Assembly (NCBI GenBank): GCA_963833745.1 | Contig: CAWHZD010000004.1 | Coordinates: forward strand, 558,001-622,000 | DNA: 64,000 nucleotides | Direction of reading: 5' to 3' | Origin: AP-15 sp963833745 | Lineage (GTDB): Bacteria > Pseudomonadota > Alphaproteobacteria > ATCC43930 > CGMCC-115725 | Shown: piece after piece, positions 7,746 through 16,635 of the stretch | How positions within the stretch are numbered: the first letter of the stretch is position 1 | Layout of the letters: each line of letters opens with the position of its first letter | The notes under the pieces: model-generated | The model's database searches: none | What the model was told of the DNA's origin: nothing | Seen by the model: only the letters and a program-made list of their open reading frames with translations | Made by a program: the position numbers and the translations under genes

Positions 7746-9283
7746 TCACGGGCGGGTTTCGGGGAGGGTGCGCTGGCGGCGGTAGGAGAGGGCTTCGGCG
7801 ATGTGGCGGCGGGCGACGATCGCCGCCCCTTCGAGATCGGCCAGGGTGCGGGCAACCCGCAGGACGCGGTGGTAGCCGCGCGCCGACAGGCGCAGCCGCT
7901 CGGCGGCGCGCACCAACAAGGCGCGGCCCTCGGGATCGGGGGTCGCGACCTCGTCGAGGAGCGCGCCGTCGGCTTCGGCGTTGGTGCGGATGCGGTGGTC
8001 GCCCGGCTGATCGGCATAGCGCGCCGCCTGCCGCTGGCGCGCGGCGGCAACCCGTTTGGCGACGGCCACGCTGTCCTCGCCCGGCGGCGGCAGGGCGAGA
8101 TCGGCCGGCGACACCGCCGGCACGTCGATATGCAGGTCGATGCGGTCGAGCAATGGGCCCGACAGCCGCCCCTGATATTCCTCGGCGCAACGCGGGGCGC
8201 GGCCGCAGGGTTGCTCGGCGAAATGGCCGCAGCGGCATGGGTTCATCGCCGCGATCAGCTGAAAGCGCGCCGGATAGGTGACGTGGCCGTTGGCGCGGGC
8301 GACGCTCACCCGGCCGGTTTCGAGCGGCTGGCGCAGGGCTTCGAGTGCGGCGCGGTTGAACTCCGGCAACTCGTCGAGAAACAGCACGCCCTGGTGGGCG
8401 AGCGAGATTTCGCCCGGACGCGCCCGCATGCCGCCGCCGACCAAGGCTGGCAACGAAGCCGAATGATGCGGCTCGCGGAACGGCCGCTCGCGCGTCAGCC
8501 CGCTGCCGCGCAGCCCGCCGGCAACCGACTGGATCATGCCGAGCTCCAGGGCTTCGGCCGGTTCGAGCGGCGGCAACAATGCCGGCAGACGCGCCGCCAG
8601 CATCGACTTGCCCGATCCCGGCGGTCCGACCATCAAGAGATTGTGGCCGCCGGCGGCGGCAATCTCGATCGCCCGCTTGGCGCTTTCCTGGCCTTTGACG
8701 TCCGCCAAGTCGAGCCCGGCTATGGCCGAGGCCACGAGCCGCGGCTCGGGTGGCGGCAGCAGCTGGGTTCCTTTGAAATGGTTGACGATCGCCAAGAGGC
8801 TCGGTGCCGCGACGACCTCGATCTCGCCGGCCCACGCCGCCTCGCCGCCGCATGCCGCCGGGCAGATGACGCCGCTGTCGTGGCCGGCGGCGAACAACCC
8901 GGCGATCAGCACCCCGGCGACGCTGGTGATCGAGCCGTCGAGCGACAATTCCCCAAGTGCCGTATAGTGGCGAGTTCGTCGGCCGGCAGAGCCTCCATCG
9001 CGACCAGCAACGCGAGTGCTATCGGCAGGTCGAAATGGCTGCCCTCCTTTAGCACGTCGGCGGGGGCGAGGTTGACGGTGATGCGCTTTGGCGGCAACGC
9101 CAGCCCGAGCGAGTTCAGCGCCGAGCGCACCCGCTCGCGAGACTCGGCGACCGCCTTGTCCGGCAGCCCGACAACGGTGAAGGCCGGCAGGCCGGAAGCG
9201 ATCGTCACCTGGGTTTCGACCTCGATGACCTCGATCCCGTGAAACGCCACGGTGCGAACTTGCGCGGCCATGTCCGTATCCAA
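7746..9283 (-). pseudogene. comM: YifB/ComM-type Mg-chelatase-like AAA+ ATPase, single-base frameshift
   Basis: ComM-family helicases help integrate DNA taken up by transformation. The N-terminal piece begins at ATG 9283 or 9268 (MAAQVRTVAFHGIEVIEVE) and runs to LPADELA. The rest is in another frame from YTALGELSLDGSITSVAG to the stop at 7746. Restoring one base near 8967-8968 (in the codon after GCC) joins them into a full-length protein of about 512 residues. It has Walker A VGPPGSGKSMLAARL, Walker B GVLFLDELPEF and the Cys-rich NPCRCGHFAEQPCG segment. Either a recent pseudogene or a sequence error; all other parts are intact. Confidence 0.85.
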
Positions 9284-9441
9284 CCCTTAACCTTAGGTCG
9301 AATGTAAGGGCGCAAGCGCCGTGACGCCAGCGTCGCGGTTGTGCCCAGCACAATCGTTGCGGGATCGGCGGTGGCGGGGTTACGCTGGAACGAGGCCGAC
9401 CCACGGCCGGCTCGTGAAATCTGGGATGGGGGGACGCCACC

Positions 9442-9861
9442 TTGCCAAACACCGCCCGCTGGCGGCTCGCGATCGAGCCGCACATGCTCAGCATCCTCCG
9501 GATCGTCGTCGGGCTGCTCTACATGGAGCATGGCCTCAACAAGCTGTTCGACTTCCCGCCGACGCCGACGCATATGCCATACCGCCTGTTCAGCTTGGTC
9601 CCGGGGCTCGCCGGGCTGTTGGAGCTGGTCGGCGGCCTGCTGCTCACCTTAGGGTTTTACACGCGTCTTGTCGCCTTTATCTTGGCAGGCGAAATGGCGT
9701 TTGCCTATTTCATGGTGCACGCGCCGAAAAACTTCTTTCCGATATTGAACAACGGCGAATCCGCAATTCTCTACTGCTTTGTCTTTCTTTACCTCGCGGT
9801 GGTCGGCGGTGGACTATGGAGCCTCGACCGGTTGCGCGACAAGAACTCCGGCCGCGGTTGA
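9442..9861 (+). CDS. DoxX family membrane protein
   Basis: 139 residues with four predicted membrane helices: LSILRIVVGLLYMEHG, GLAGLLELVGGLLLTLG, LVAFILAGEMAFAYFMV and LYCFVFLYLAVVGGG. The first contains the typical DoxX LR...G..Y..HG pattern. DoxX proteins are inner-membrane partners of redox or stress systems, but individual roles are mostly unknown. TTG at 9442 is chosen because a GGGGGG run lies about eight bases upstream; ATG at 9484 would shorten it by 14 residues. It stands alone, divergent from comM and convergent with the SIS isomerase gene. Confidence 0.85.
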   Translation: MPNTARWRLAIEPHMLSILRIVVGLLYMEHGLNKLFDFPPTPTHMPYRLFSLVPGLAGLLELVGGLLLTLGFYTRLVAFILAGEMAFAYFMVHAPKNFFPILNNGESAILYCFVFLYLAVVGGGLWSLDRLRDKNSGRG

Positions 9862-9974
9862 CTGGAAGTTAACGTCTCGTTCTCGGCGAGCAGCAGGGGC
9901 GGTGCCGCTGCTGGATTTCAGGCTGATCCCGCGCGCCAGAATCCGCTGAGCCGTTATTGATGACCGCTATCGAC

Positions 9975-10556
9975 TTAGCCTGGCCGCGGGAACAGTCGTT
10001 CTTCGACAAGTCCGCAAATGATGTGCCCGGCGATTATATGAATCTGCTGGATGAGCGGTGTCGAATCCGATGGCGCGTGCAGGCAGATGTCGCAGCGCCG
10101 GCGCATTTCCCCGCCGGTCCGGCCCGTGAGCCCGACGACTGCGAGCCGCTTGTCGCGCGCCGCGTCGATCGCGCGCAAGACGTTCGGCGAGCGGCCCGAG
10201 GTCGACAGCGCAACGAACACGTCCCCGGAATTGCCCAGGGCCTGGATTTGCCGCTCGAACACCCGGTCGTAACCGTAATCGTTGCCGATCGCAGTCAGCA
10301 CCGAGCTGTCGGTCGTCAGCGCCAACGCCGCCGCCGGTGCGCGGTCGTAATTGAGGCGCGACAACAACTCCCCGGCGATGTGCTGGGCGTCGCCGGCGCT
10401 GCCGCCATTCCCGGCGAGCAGCAGCTTGTGACCGCTGGTGAGCGCGTTCGCGGTTATCTCGACGATGGCGGCCACGGTGTTGCAAAACGCCGGGTCGTCG
10501 AGCGCGGCCTGCACGACGTCGCGCGACTGCCTGAGGTAATCGAGGATCGCCTTCAT
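9975..10556 (-). CDS. gmhA: SIS-domain phosphoheptose isomerase
   Basis: 193 residues, matching GmhA in length and motifs: LLLAGNGGSAGDAQHIAGELL near residue 45, the flexible TTDSSVLTAIGNDYGYDRVFERQI, the SIS core VFVALSTSGRSPNVLRAI near residue 112 and HIIAGHIICGLVEERLF at the C-terminus with the metal-ligand His. GmhA converts sedoheptulose-7-phosphate to heptose-7-phosphate, the first step to LPS heptose or S-layer glycans. No other heptose genes are visible, though the divergent neighbour is a glycosyltransferase, consistent with surface polysaccharide work. DiaA-like SIS proteins are the main alternative. Confidence 0.85.
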   Translation of the reverse strand: MKAILDYLRQSRDVVQAALDDPAFCNTVAAIVEITANALTSGHKLLLAGNGGSAGDAQHIAGELLSRLNYDRAPAAALALTTDSSVLTAIGNDYGYDRVFERQIQALGNSGDVFVALSTSGRSPNVLRAIDAARDKRLAVVGLTGRTGGEMRRRCDICLHAPSDSTPLIQQIHIIAGHIICGLVEERLFPRPG

Positions 10557-10812
10557 CGTGCTACCATCGTTCTCCGCCGTCGTGGGCGAATGCCAGGGCG
10601 CAGCCGCTCTCGCGGCGTATTATGACACATTTCGCGATGCCGGGCGAGATTGGGGTACCGGCTGCGCCGACGCCTTGGCCGCGGTGCGACGGTACAGCCG
10701 GGCGCCGGTCGCGCCGGCGTTTTTGCGCTTTGCCGTCAACCATAAATCGAGTATCTGGAAAATGCCCCCGCGACGGTATCCATCAGCGGATGAGGCCCCG
10801 GGGACGTCATCG

Positions 10813-12033
10813 ATGCGCATCTTTTTCGTGTGCCAGCGCGTCCCCTATCCACCGGATCGCGGGGACAAAATCGTGACGTTCCACGAGATCCGCCATCTTT
10901 CAAAAAAGCACGAGCTGCATATTTTCTGCCTCGCCGACGGTACTGGCGACCTCGCCAACATTCCCGCCCTGCGAGACCTCGCAGCGAGTGTGACGGCCGT
11001 GCCGGTGACGAGATTGAAGAGCCGGCTCCGCTCGCTTTGGGCGCTGGTCGGTGGTCGGGCGCTTTCGGTGGCCGCCTTCGACGAAGCGGCGCTGCATCGG
11101 GCGATTATCCAAAAGCATGACGAAGTGCAACCGGATCTGATTATCGTGTTCAGCTGCAATGTCGCGCAGTATGCAGAGCATTTTGGCGGCGTGCCGCGGA
11201 TCATGCAGTTTCATGACCTGGATTCGCTCAAATGGGCACAATACGCCGGACGATCGAACATTTTCTTGCGGTGGATTTACCGGATTGAAGCGGAACGGCT
11301 GCTCGCTTATGAGAGGAGCATTGCCCGCCGCTTTTCCCATGCCTTGGTTTGCACCGCGGCTGAGAGGCATGATTTCGAGCGCCTGTTCCCCGGGATCGCG
11401 GTCTCGCTCGTCGGCAACGGTGTGGATCTCGACTATTACCGACCGTCCGGCGCAAGAAAACAACCGGGCTCGATCGTCTTCACTGGTGTCATGGACTACT
11501 TCCCCAACGTCGACGCCGTTGCTTGGTTTTGCGACCAGATATTGCCGGCGGTGCAGGCGCAAATCCCGCAAGCGCACCTGACCATCTGCGGCAATCGCCC
11601 GAATGCCGCGGTGTGGCGACTGGCGAAACGGCGCGGCGTCACGGTCACCGGATGGGTGCCCGACACGCGGCCCCATCTCGACGCAGCAGAAGTATTCGCA
11701 GCGCCGTTGCGAGTGGCTCGCGGCGTTCAAAACAAGCTGCTCGAGGCACTGGCCATGGGCCTGCCCTGCGTCGCTTCCAGCGCCGCGTGGCGCGGCACCG
11801 TGGTTCCCCAGGGGGCCGGCATCCTGGTGAGCGATGACGCCGCCGAATTTGCCGAACTCGTCATCCACTTGTTGCGGGATTCCGCCTTTCGCACGGAAAT
11901 GGCGGACAAAGCGCGTGCGGCGGCTGAAGCAAATTATCGCTGGGACGACCAGATGGCGGCGCTCGATCGCGCGATCGCGGCCGTGACCGCGCAGCCGCCC
12001 AAGCAGGCGTCCGCGTTGTCGGAGCTCGCCTGA
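10813..12033 (+). CDS. Glycosyltransferase, GT4-like, TIGR03087-type sugar transferase
   Basis: 406 residues from ATG 10813. The opening MRIFFVCQRVPYPPDRGDK is the hallmark of the sugar transferases associated with PEP-CTERM/EpsH1 exopolysaccharide systems (TIGR03087). The C-terminal nucleotide-sugar domain shows VFTGVMDYFPNVDAVAWF, LTICGNRPNAAV, and the GT4 region GVQNKLLEALAMGLPCVASS with the conserved Glu. Expected role: adding a sugar during exopolysaccharide or lipid-linked glycan assembly on the cytoplasmic face. The frame is open upstream to 10558 but that part lacks similarity. About 255 bases separate it from the divergent gmhA, enough for two promoters. Confidence 0.85.
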   Translation: MRIFFVCQRVPYPPDRGDKIVTFHEIRHLSKKHELHIFCLADGTGDLANIPALRDLAASVTAVPVTRLKSRLRSLWALVGGRALSVAAFDEAALHRAIIQKHDEVQPDLIIVFSCNVAQYAEHFGGVPRIMQFHDLDSLKWAQYAGRSNIFLRWIYRIEAERLLAYERSIARRFSHALVCTAAERHDFERLFPGIAVSLVGNGVDLDYYRPSGARKQPGSIVFTGVMDYFPNVDAVAWFCDQILPAVQAQIPQAHLTICGNRPNAAVWRLAKRRGVTVTGWVPDTRPHLDAAEVFAAPLRVARGVQNKLLEALAMGLPCVASSAAWRGTVVPQGAGILVSDDAAEFAELVIHLLRDSAFRTEMADKARAAAEANYRWDDQMAALDRAIAAVTAQPPKQASALSELA

Positions 12034-12829
12034 CGCGCCGATCCGCAATCCGCAGCGCAGAGCGTGTCTTATCCGAGCCGCAGACGGGTGAGCGCCAAAT
12101 GCCGCGTTTCCACATCCGGCAACGCCGCGATCGACCTGATCGCGGCAGCCGGCATTCGGCCGGTTGGATCGCGCCGTGGCGAACCGCCATCCATTCCACC
12201 TGCTTATTAAGTCGAGAAGGATTCGCAGCGTTTAATCACAGCCACGAATCCTCCGATTGGTCTGACCTCGGCAAGAATGCAAACTGCAAGTTAGTTAATT
12301 AGCATCATATCAGGGTTGCTTCCCTCACCCTGCTTGTCCAACAAAATTGCGCGGCGGCCAGCGCATCTCGACAGTCGCGACATACCCATCGCGGCTGACG
12401 CCGATCTCACGGTAGGAGCGGGTCTCGGTCATATTGCAGGGTCCTCTTTTCGGATAAGGTACAATGTGAGATTTAGTGGAATGTTACACCATGCTGCATC
12501 AGCAGCAAAAGAGCTGCAGGATAGCACGCGTAGGTTGTCGCTAACCTCGGCATATCGGACCGGGTTGCCTGCCAACGCGCCGCCCTTTCGCCATAACCGG
12601 TCAAGATTGTCGCATACATACCGTTCCCGGCCAACGGATACACCTTGAGATATCATAATCTCAATTTGTCGAAACCTCAAGCGAAGTTACTTCTGTGACG
12701 AAGCCGGCCTACGTCAGTCCACAGTAATGAACGACCGCCGACGCGCGCTCGCGACCCTCAGCCGCCATCGTTGCGCCCAAATCGAACCGCTGGAGATGCC
12801 CGAGGCCGTCATTCGGCTAGGCACAGCGA
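12034..12829. other. Long intergenic stretch with decayed coding remnants
   Basis: Nearly 800 bases without a convincing intact gene. It holds the short crotonase-like remnant at 12325-12432 (minus) and otherwise small overlapping frames I cannot match to any family. Composition is mixed and less GC-rich around 12200-12700 than in flanking genes. It looks like a decayed or insertion-scarred interval. Confidence 0.5.
12325..12432 (-). pseudogene. N-terminal remnant of an enoyl-CoA hydratase-like gene
   Basis: Minus-strand reading from ATG at 12432 gives 35 residues: MTETRSYREIGV, then SRDGYVATVEMRWPPRNF, ending after VGQAG at TGA. The segment GYVATVEMRWPPRNF matches the first strands of crotonase-family proteins, which normally continue with about 220 more residues. 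Nothing downstream continues it in any frame. I read it as a truncated gene end; with only about 20 informative residues the call is tentative. Confidence 0.4.
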
Positions 12830-13279
12830 TCAGCGGCGCAAGGCGCGCAGTTCGGTCCGGCACGCCTCGCTGAACTCCCTCAGCGGATCGCGGATATCTT
12901 CGCTTCCTACGAATTCCCGCAACTCGTCGAAACTCTTGTCGGGCGCGGAATAGGCCTCGACCACGAAGCGGACCACCTGCTCGGCAACGCGGGTCACTTC
13001 ACCCGATGACGTTAAGCGCATCCGTTCGATCGCAGAGTAGAGACCCGCGAGAACTTCGGGGCTCTCAGCCTGGTGGCCCCAGGCCTCGGTGACGCGTTTG
13101 GATGCTTCGATGATGAACTCGGCGTAGAGCGTCTCGCGCTTTACCGCCCCCTGGACAAGCACCTGCGCCCGCAACTGCCCGCGCTGGGTGAACCAGGAGG
13201 CAGCGAGGGTCGAGCCCCCGCCGATCAGCGAGCCGAGCAACGCGGACGCCGCGGAGAGAATAGCGGAATCAATTTGCAC
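12830..13279 (-). CDS. Hypothetical protein with N-terminal membrane anchor
   Basis: 149 residues. Residues about 6-28 (SAASALLGSLIGGGSTLAAS) form one glycine/alanine-rich membrane helix. The rest is a soluble, charged, probably helical domain (ETLYAEFIIEASKRVTEAW, DELREFVGSEDIRDPLREF). I do not recognise a named family, though similar small anchored proteins are common in Rhizobiales-like genomes. It lies 27 bases downstream of the EmrB-type gene on the same strand, so it may be the last gene of the efflux operon. Function unknown. Confidence 0.65.
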   Translation of the reverse strand: MQIDSAILSAASALLGSLIGGGSTLAASWFTQRGQLRAQVLVQGAVKRETLYAEFIIEASKRVTEAWGHQAESPEVLAGLYSAIERMRLTSSGEVTRVAEQVVRFVVEAYSAPDKSFDELREFVGSEDIRDPLREFSEACRTELRALRR

Positions 13280-13306
13280 GTTGGTTGCCCTCTCATGCCA
13301 TATGTA

Positions 13307-14920
13307 TCACTCGCCCACGGGGACGGGGCCCCCGAGCTTGACCCTGCGCAGGGCGAGTGCCAGCGGCACGGCCGAGAGCGCGATCAACATCAGGACCCAG
13401 AACGCGTCCATATAGGCGAGGAACGACGCCTGGTCCTGCACCTGCTGTCCGATCCATTGGATGGCCTGCTGATGCGCCTGTGCCAATGAGCTGCCATGGG
13501 GGGCGAAATAGTTCGTCATCTGTTGCAGCGTGTCCTGATATTGGACGCTCGACGGGATCGCATGCTCGACGAGCCGGCTCTGATGGAACTGCTCGCGATG
13601 CGCCAGCACATTGGAGACCAGAGAGACGCCGATCGAGCCGCCGGTATTGCGCGCCACGTTGATCAGCGCCGAAGCCTGGTCGGTCTTATCTGACGGAATG
13701 CCGTCGTAGGACGCGGTTGTGATCGACAGGAAAACGAACGGCAGTCCGACGCCGAGCAGCATCCGCGTGCGCGCGAAGAACCAGAAGCCGAGATCGGCAT
13801 AGGTATTGGTCAGCTCGTACACGGAGAGTGCTACGATCACCGCCCCGACAACGATCAGATATTTGGGCTGGACCTTGGCCGACAGACGGCCGACGATGAC
13901 GAACATCACCATCATGACGAGGCCGCCCGGCGTCAGCACGAGACCGGCCCAGGTCGCCGTGTAGCCGAAATCGTCCTCTACCAGCTGGGGCAAGTACTGG
14001 GTAGTCGCGAGGAGGATGGCGCCGGTCGCCAGCATCATCAGAAAGCAGGCGCCGAACTGGCGCGTCGCCACCATCCGGACGTCAACAGTGGGATTACGGC
14101 GGGTAAGCTCCCACGGGATCATCAGCACAAACGCCAGCCCGCAGACCACCGCGAACTCGACGATGAAGGACGAGGCGAACCAGTCGTCGTCGAGGGCGCG
14201 GTCGAGTACGACCTCGAGCGTGCCGAGAAAGGTCGCGACCAGCACGAAACCGACGAGATCGAATCCGCCCCCTTGCTGCCGCAGCCGCTTACGTTCCTCG
14301 GCCGCAGCCGCGGACTCGCGCAGGACCAGTGCTATCGCCGCGAACGCGATCGCGCCGACCGGACCGTTGATCAGAAAGACCCAGTGCCAGGAAAGATTAT
14401 CCGACAGCCAGCCGCCGAGCGTCGGCCCGACCGCCGGCGCCACCACTACGGCAACGCTGAATAATGCGAAGGCCTGGCTGCGCTTCGCCGGCGGGAAGGA
14501 ATCCGCCAGGATCGACTGCGCGACCGGCACCATGCCGCCGCCGCCGAGACCCTGCATGATGCGGAACAGCAGCAGTGCCTGGAGATTCTGGGCAAAGCCG
14601 CACAGCACCGAACTCGCGGTGAACAGCGCCAGGCAGATCAGGAAGAAGGTCTTGCGGCCGAGCCGCCGGGCGAGAAAGCTGCTCGCCGTCAGGATGATGG
14701 CGTTCGAGACCAGATAGGTGGTCACCACCCAGGACGCCTCGTCCTGGCTCACGCCCATGCCGCCGGCGATGTAGGGCAAAGCGACGTTGGCGATGGTCGT
14801 GTCGAGCACCTCCATGAACGACGCGAGCGAGACCAAGAGGGCGATCAGCCACGGGTTGGGGCCGGCGCCGCTTGCCGCGGCGGGAATGCCCGCTCGGGTT
14901 GCGCCGGCGTTCACAGCCAC
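13307..14920 (-). CDS. emrB: EmrB/QacA-type MFS multidrug exporter (DHA2, 14 TM)
   Basis: 537-residue inner-membrane proton-drug antiporter. Motif D1-like FMEVLDTTIANVALPYIAGG opens the protein, followed by WVVTTYLVSNAIILT, motif A around FLARRLGRKTFF, RIMQGLGGGGMVPVAQSIL and motif C GPTLGGWLSDNLSWHWVF. The length fits the 14-helix DHA2 group that works with an EmrA adaptor and an outer-membrane channel. Its start overlaps the end of the adaptor gene by ten bases, so they are one operon. Regulation is probably by the divergent TetR gene. Substrates cannot be inferred. Confidence 0.92.
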   Translation of the reverse strand: MAVNAGATRAGIPAAASGAGPNPWLIALLVSLASFMEVLDTTIANVALPYIAGGMGVSQDEASWVVTTYLVSNAIILTASSFLARRLGRKTFFLICLALFTASSVLCGFAQNLQALLLFRIMQGLGGGGMVPVAQSILADSFPPAKRSQAFALFSVAVVVAPAVGPTLGGWLSDNLSWHWVFLINGPVGAIAFAAIALVLRESAAAAEERKRLRQQGGGFDLVGFVLVATFLGTLEVVLDRALDDDWFASSFIVEFAVVCGLAFVLMIPWELTRRNPTVDVRMVATRQFGACFLMMLATGAILLATTQYLPQLVEDDFGYTATWAGLVLTPGGLVMMVMFVIVGRLSAKVQPKYLIVVGAVIVALSVYELTNTYADLGFWFFARTRMLLGVGLPFVFLSITTASYDGIPSDKTDQASALINVARNTGGSIGVSLVSNVLAHREQFHQSRLVEHAIPSSVQYQDTLQQMTNYFAPHGSSLAQAHQQAIQWIGQQVQDQASFLAYMDAFWVLMLIALSAVPLALALRRVKLGGPVPVGE

Positions 14921-16212
14921 CCCCTCAGCCGCTCGTAGAGCGACGGGATCGGATTGACCCGCACGGTCGGGAGTACCGACATGCCCGGGCCGAGTGCCAC
15001 GTCGGTCGGCGGATCGTCCATGACGATCTTGACCGGAACGCGCTGTACGATCTTGACGTAGTTGCCGGTGGCATTCTCGGCCGGCAGCAGCGAGAACGCG
15101 GTGCCGGATCCGGGCTGCACGCTTGCGACATGGCCGCGGATGCTGCGTTCCGGATAGGCGTCGATCTCGACCGTCACCGGCTGCCCGGGCCGCATCGCGT
15201 CAAGCTGCGTCTCCTTGAAGTTCGCGGTGAGCCAGATTTGGTCCGGCACAAACATCGTCAGATCTGTGCCCGGCTGTGCGTATTGGCCGATCGCGGCGCT
15301 GAGTTGGACGACGCGCCCTGCCTGGTCTGCCGTAACCTTCGTATAGGAAAGGTTCAGCTGCGCCTGGTCGCGCTGGTCGTTGGCTTGCGCGAGGCTGGCG
15401 ACGGCGCCTTTGCGTTGCGCCTTCAGCGCCTCGATTTGCCGCTGCGACAATGTGAGGGTCGCCTGCGCACTCTGCACCGTTGCCTGCTGCTCACGCAGCT
15501 TCGCGGTGTATTGCTGGGCGTTCTGGACGGTGCCGGCACCTGTTTGCGCCAGGTATTGGTAGCGCGCCTTCTGCTCCTGCGCGAACACCAGCTCCGCCTG
15601 CGCCTGATCGAGAAGGGCCTGGTTGGCGACTATCTGTGCCTGCTGCACCCTCAACTGCGCATCGATGGTCTCGATGCCGGCCCGTGCCGAGGCCACCTGC
15701 GCCTCGTCCTCCGCGAGTGCCAAGCGGTAGTTGCGCTCGTCGATGCGGGCGATCACGGCGCCGGCGGCGACATGCTGATTGTCGGTGACCGGGACGGCGG
15801 TGATGTAGCCCGACACCTCGGGCGCGACGGCGAACTGGCGCGCTGCGATGAAGGCGTCGTCGGTCGTCTCGAAATGCCGGGCGTTGTCCCAGTAGAGGTA
15901 TCCGGCCGACGCCACCGCCAGCATGCACGGCAAACCAAGGGCGAGCGCGATCGGATGCCGGCGGAACCAGCTCCTGCGGGTTTCGGCGCGCTCATCGTCC
16001 TGCGGCTCGTGCTCAACGTCAGCCTCGAAGGCCGGGTGTGGGCTGGGCCGGTCGACGAGCGGCGGCTCCTGGCGCACCGGCGAGCGAAGCCGGAGCGTCT
16101 CATTCGGAGCGGGGCCGCAGGGCTTGTCCCTCTCGCGAGCCGCCGCGGGATCGGATCGCGGAGGTTCCAGGAGCATCTGGTCGCTCATCTCTCGACTGTT
16201 GCGCTCTGACAT
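14911..16212 (-). CDS. emrA: EmrA-type HlyD-family membrane fusion protein
   Basis: 433 residues from ATG 16212. A polar N-terminal tail is followed by one membrane helix (ALALGLPCMLAVASAGYLYW, about residue 90). Then come the first lipoyl half (VAPEVSGYITAVPVTDNQHV), a long Gln/Ala-rich coiled hairpin and the second half (NLSYTKVTADQAGRVVQLSA, ATGNYVKIVQRVPVKIVMDD). It bridges the inner-membrane EmrB pump to an outer-membrane duct. An upstream ATG at 16257 would place the palindromic operator at 16231-16251 inside the gene; the start at 16212 with GAGG about ten bases upstream is therefore preferred. Confidence 0.9.
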   Translation of the reverse strand: MSERNSREMSDQMLLEPPRSDPAAARERDKPCGPAPNETLRLRSPVRQEPPLVDRPSPHPAFEADVEHEPQDDERAETRRSWFRRHPIALALGLPCMLAVASAGYLYWDNARHFETTDDAFIAARQFAVAPEVSGYITAVPVTDNQHVAAGAVIARIDERNYRLALAEDEAQVASARAGIETIDAQLRVQQAQIVANQALLDQAQAELVFAQEQKARYQYLAQTGAGTVQNAQQYTAKLREQQATVQSAQATLTLSQRQIEALKAQRKGAVASLAQANDQRDQAQLNLSYTKVTADQAGRVVQLSAAIGQYAQPGTDLTMFVPDQIWLTANFKETQLDAMRPGQPVTVEIDAYPERSIRGHVASVQPGSGTAFSLLPAENATGNYVKIVQRVPVKIVMDDPPTDVALGPGMSVLPTVRVNPIPSLYERLRGWL

Positions 16213-16230
16213 CTCGCACCTCGTAAGATC

Positions 16231-16251
16231 GAAACGATACGGTATTGTTTC
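16231..16251. promoter_or_regulatory. Operator palindrome O1 in front of emrA
   Basis: Two near-perfect inverted arms, GAAACGATAC and GTATTGTTTC, around a central G. It lies 19 bases upstream of the chosen emrA start. The same sequence type recurs at 16286-16306 and 16531-16551, in front of the TetR gene. This spacing and symmetry fit a TetR-family binding site. Repression of the efflux operon is inference. Confidence 0.7.
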
Positions 16252-16285
16252 TTTCATATAAGCGAGCCTGCAGCAGCGTCAAGAG

Positions 16286-16306
16286 GAAACGATACGGGTT
16301 CGTTCT
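16286..16306. promoter_or_regulatory. Operator-like palindrome O2 between emrA and tetR copy 1
   Basis: GAAACGATAC followed by GGGTTCGTTCT. The left arm is identical to O1, the right arm diverged. It precedes the truncated upstream copy of the TetR start region. Confidence 0.6.
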
Positions 16307-16515
16307 GTTCACGAAAACGAGGGTCAAATCGAAGGGGATCGCGAGCGCGAGGGCCGAGCCGGTCAGCGCGAAGTGAAAGGGACGTCATGAAGCAGAGAGC
16401 AGCGACCAGAAAGCGTTCCGCGGGGGCGGCGTTGCCCGATCCGGCAGGCCCTACGAACCCATGGGCGAGGTCGAGCAGCGGATCCGGGAAGCGGCCGCGA
16501 AGGTGTTTCTCGGGG
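16286..16515 (+). repeat. Duplicated operator plus tetR 5' end, copy 1 (truncated)
   Basis: This stretch repeats, with divergence, the operator, ribosome-binding region and about the first 40 codons of the TetR gene. ATG at 16387 starts MKQRAATRKRSAG, compared with MKQRTATRKRSAA in the intact gene. The DNA stays alignable to GAGGTCGAGCAGCGGATC and AAGGTGTTTCTCG. A frame change soon after the start destroys the HTH reading. Spacing between the two ATGs is 249 bases and between the two operators 245, so the unit is a tandem duplication. The original reading frame is open through both copies. Confidence 0.7.
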
Positions 16516-16530
16516 AAGATCCAAGGCATC

Positions 16531-16551
16531 GAAACGAAACTGTATCGTTCC
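16531..16551. promoter_or_regulatory. Operator-like palindrome O3 in front of intact tetR
   Basis: GAAACGAAAC followed by T and GTATCGTTCC: inverted arms related to O1 and O2. It lies about 85 bases upstream of the intact tetR ATG and probably mediates autoregulation. Confidence 0.6.
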
Positions 16552-16635
16552 TATTTACATTGGCGAGGCGGGAGACTAGATCAGGGGCATCGAGGGCGAG
16601 GGCCGAGCCGGCCGGCGCCAGGTGAAAGGGGCGTC

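Noticed and set aside
12429..12680. 83-codon minus-strand frame upstream of the crotonase remnant
   Set aside because: No motif recognised; composition and lack of a ribosome site suggest a chance open frame in decayed DNA.
12727..12873. Small plus-strand frame of 48 codons (MNDRRRALATLSRHRCAQIE...)
   Set aside because: No family similarity, no clear ribosome site, and it overlaps the 3' end of a better-supported gene on the other strand.
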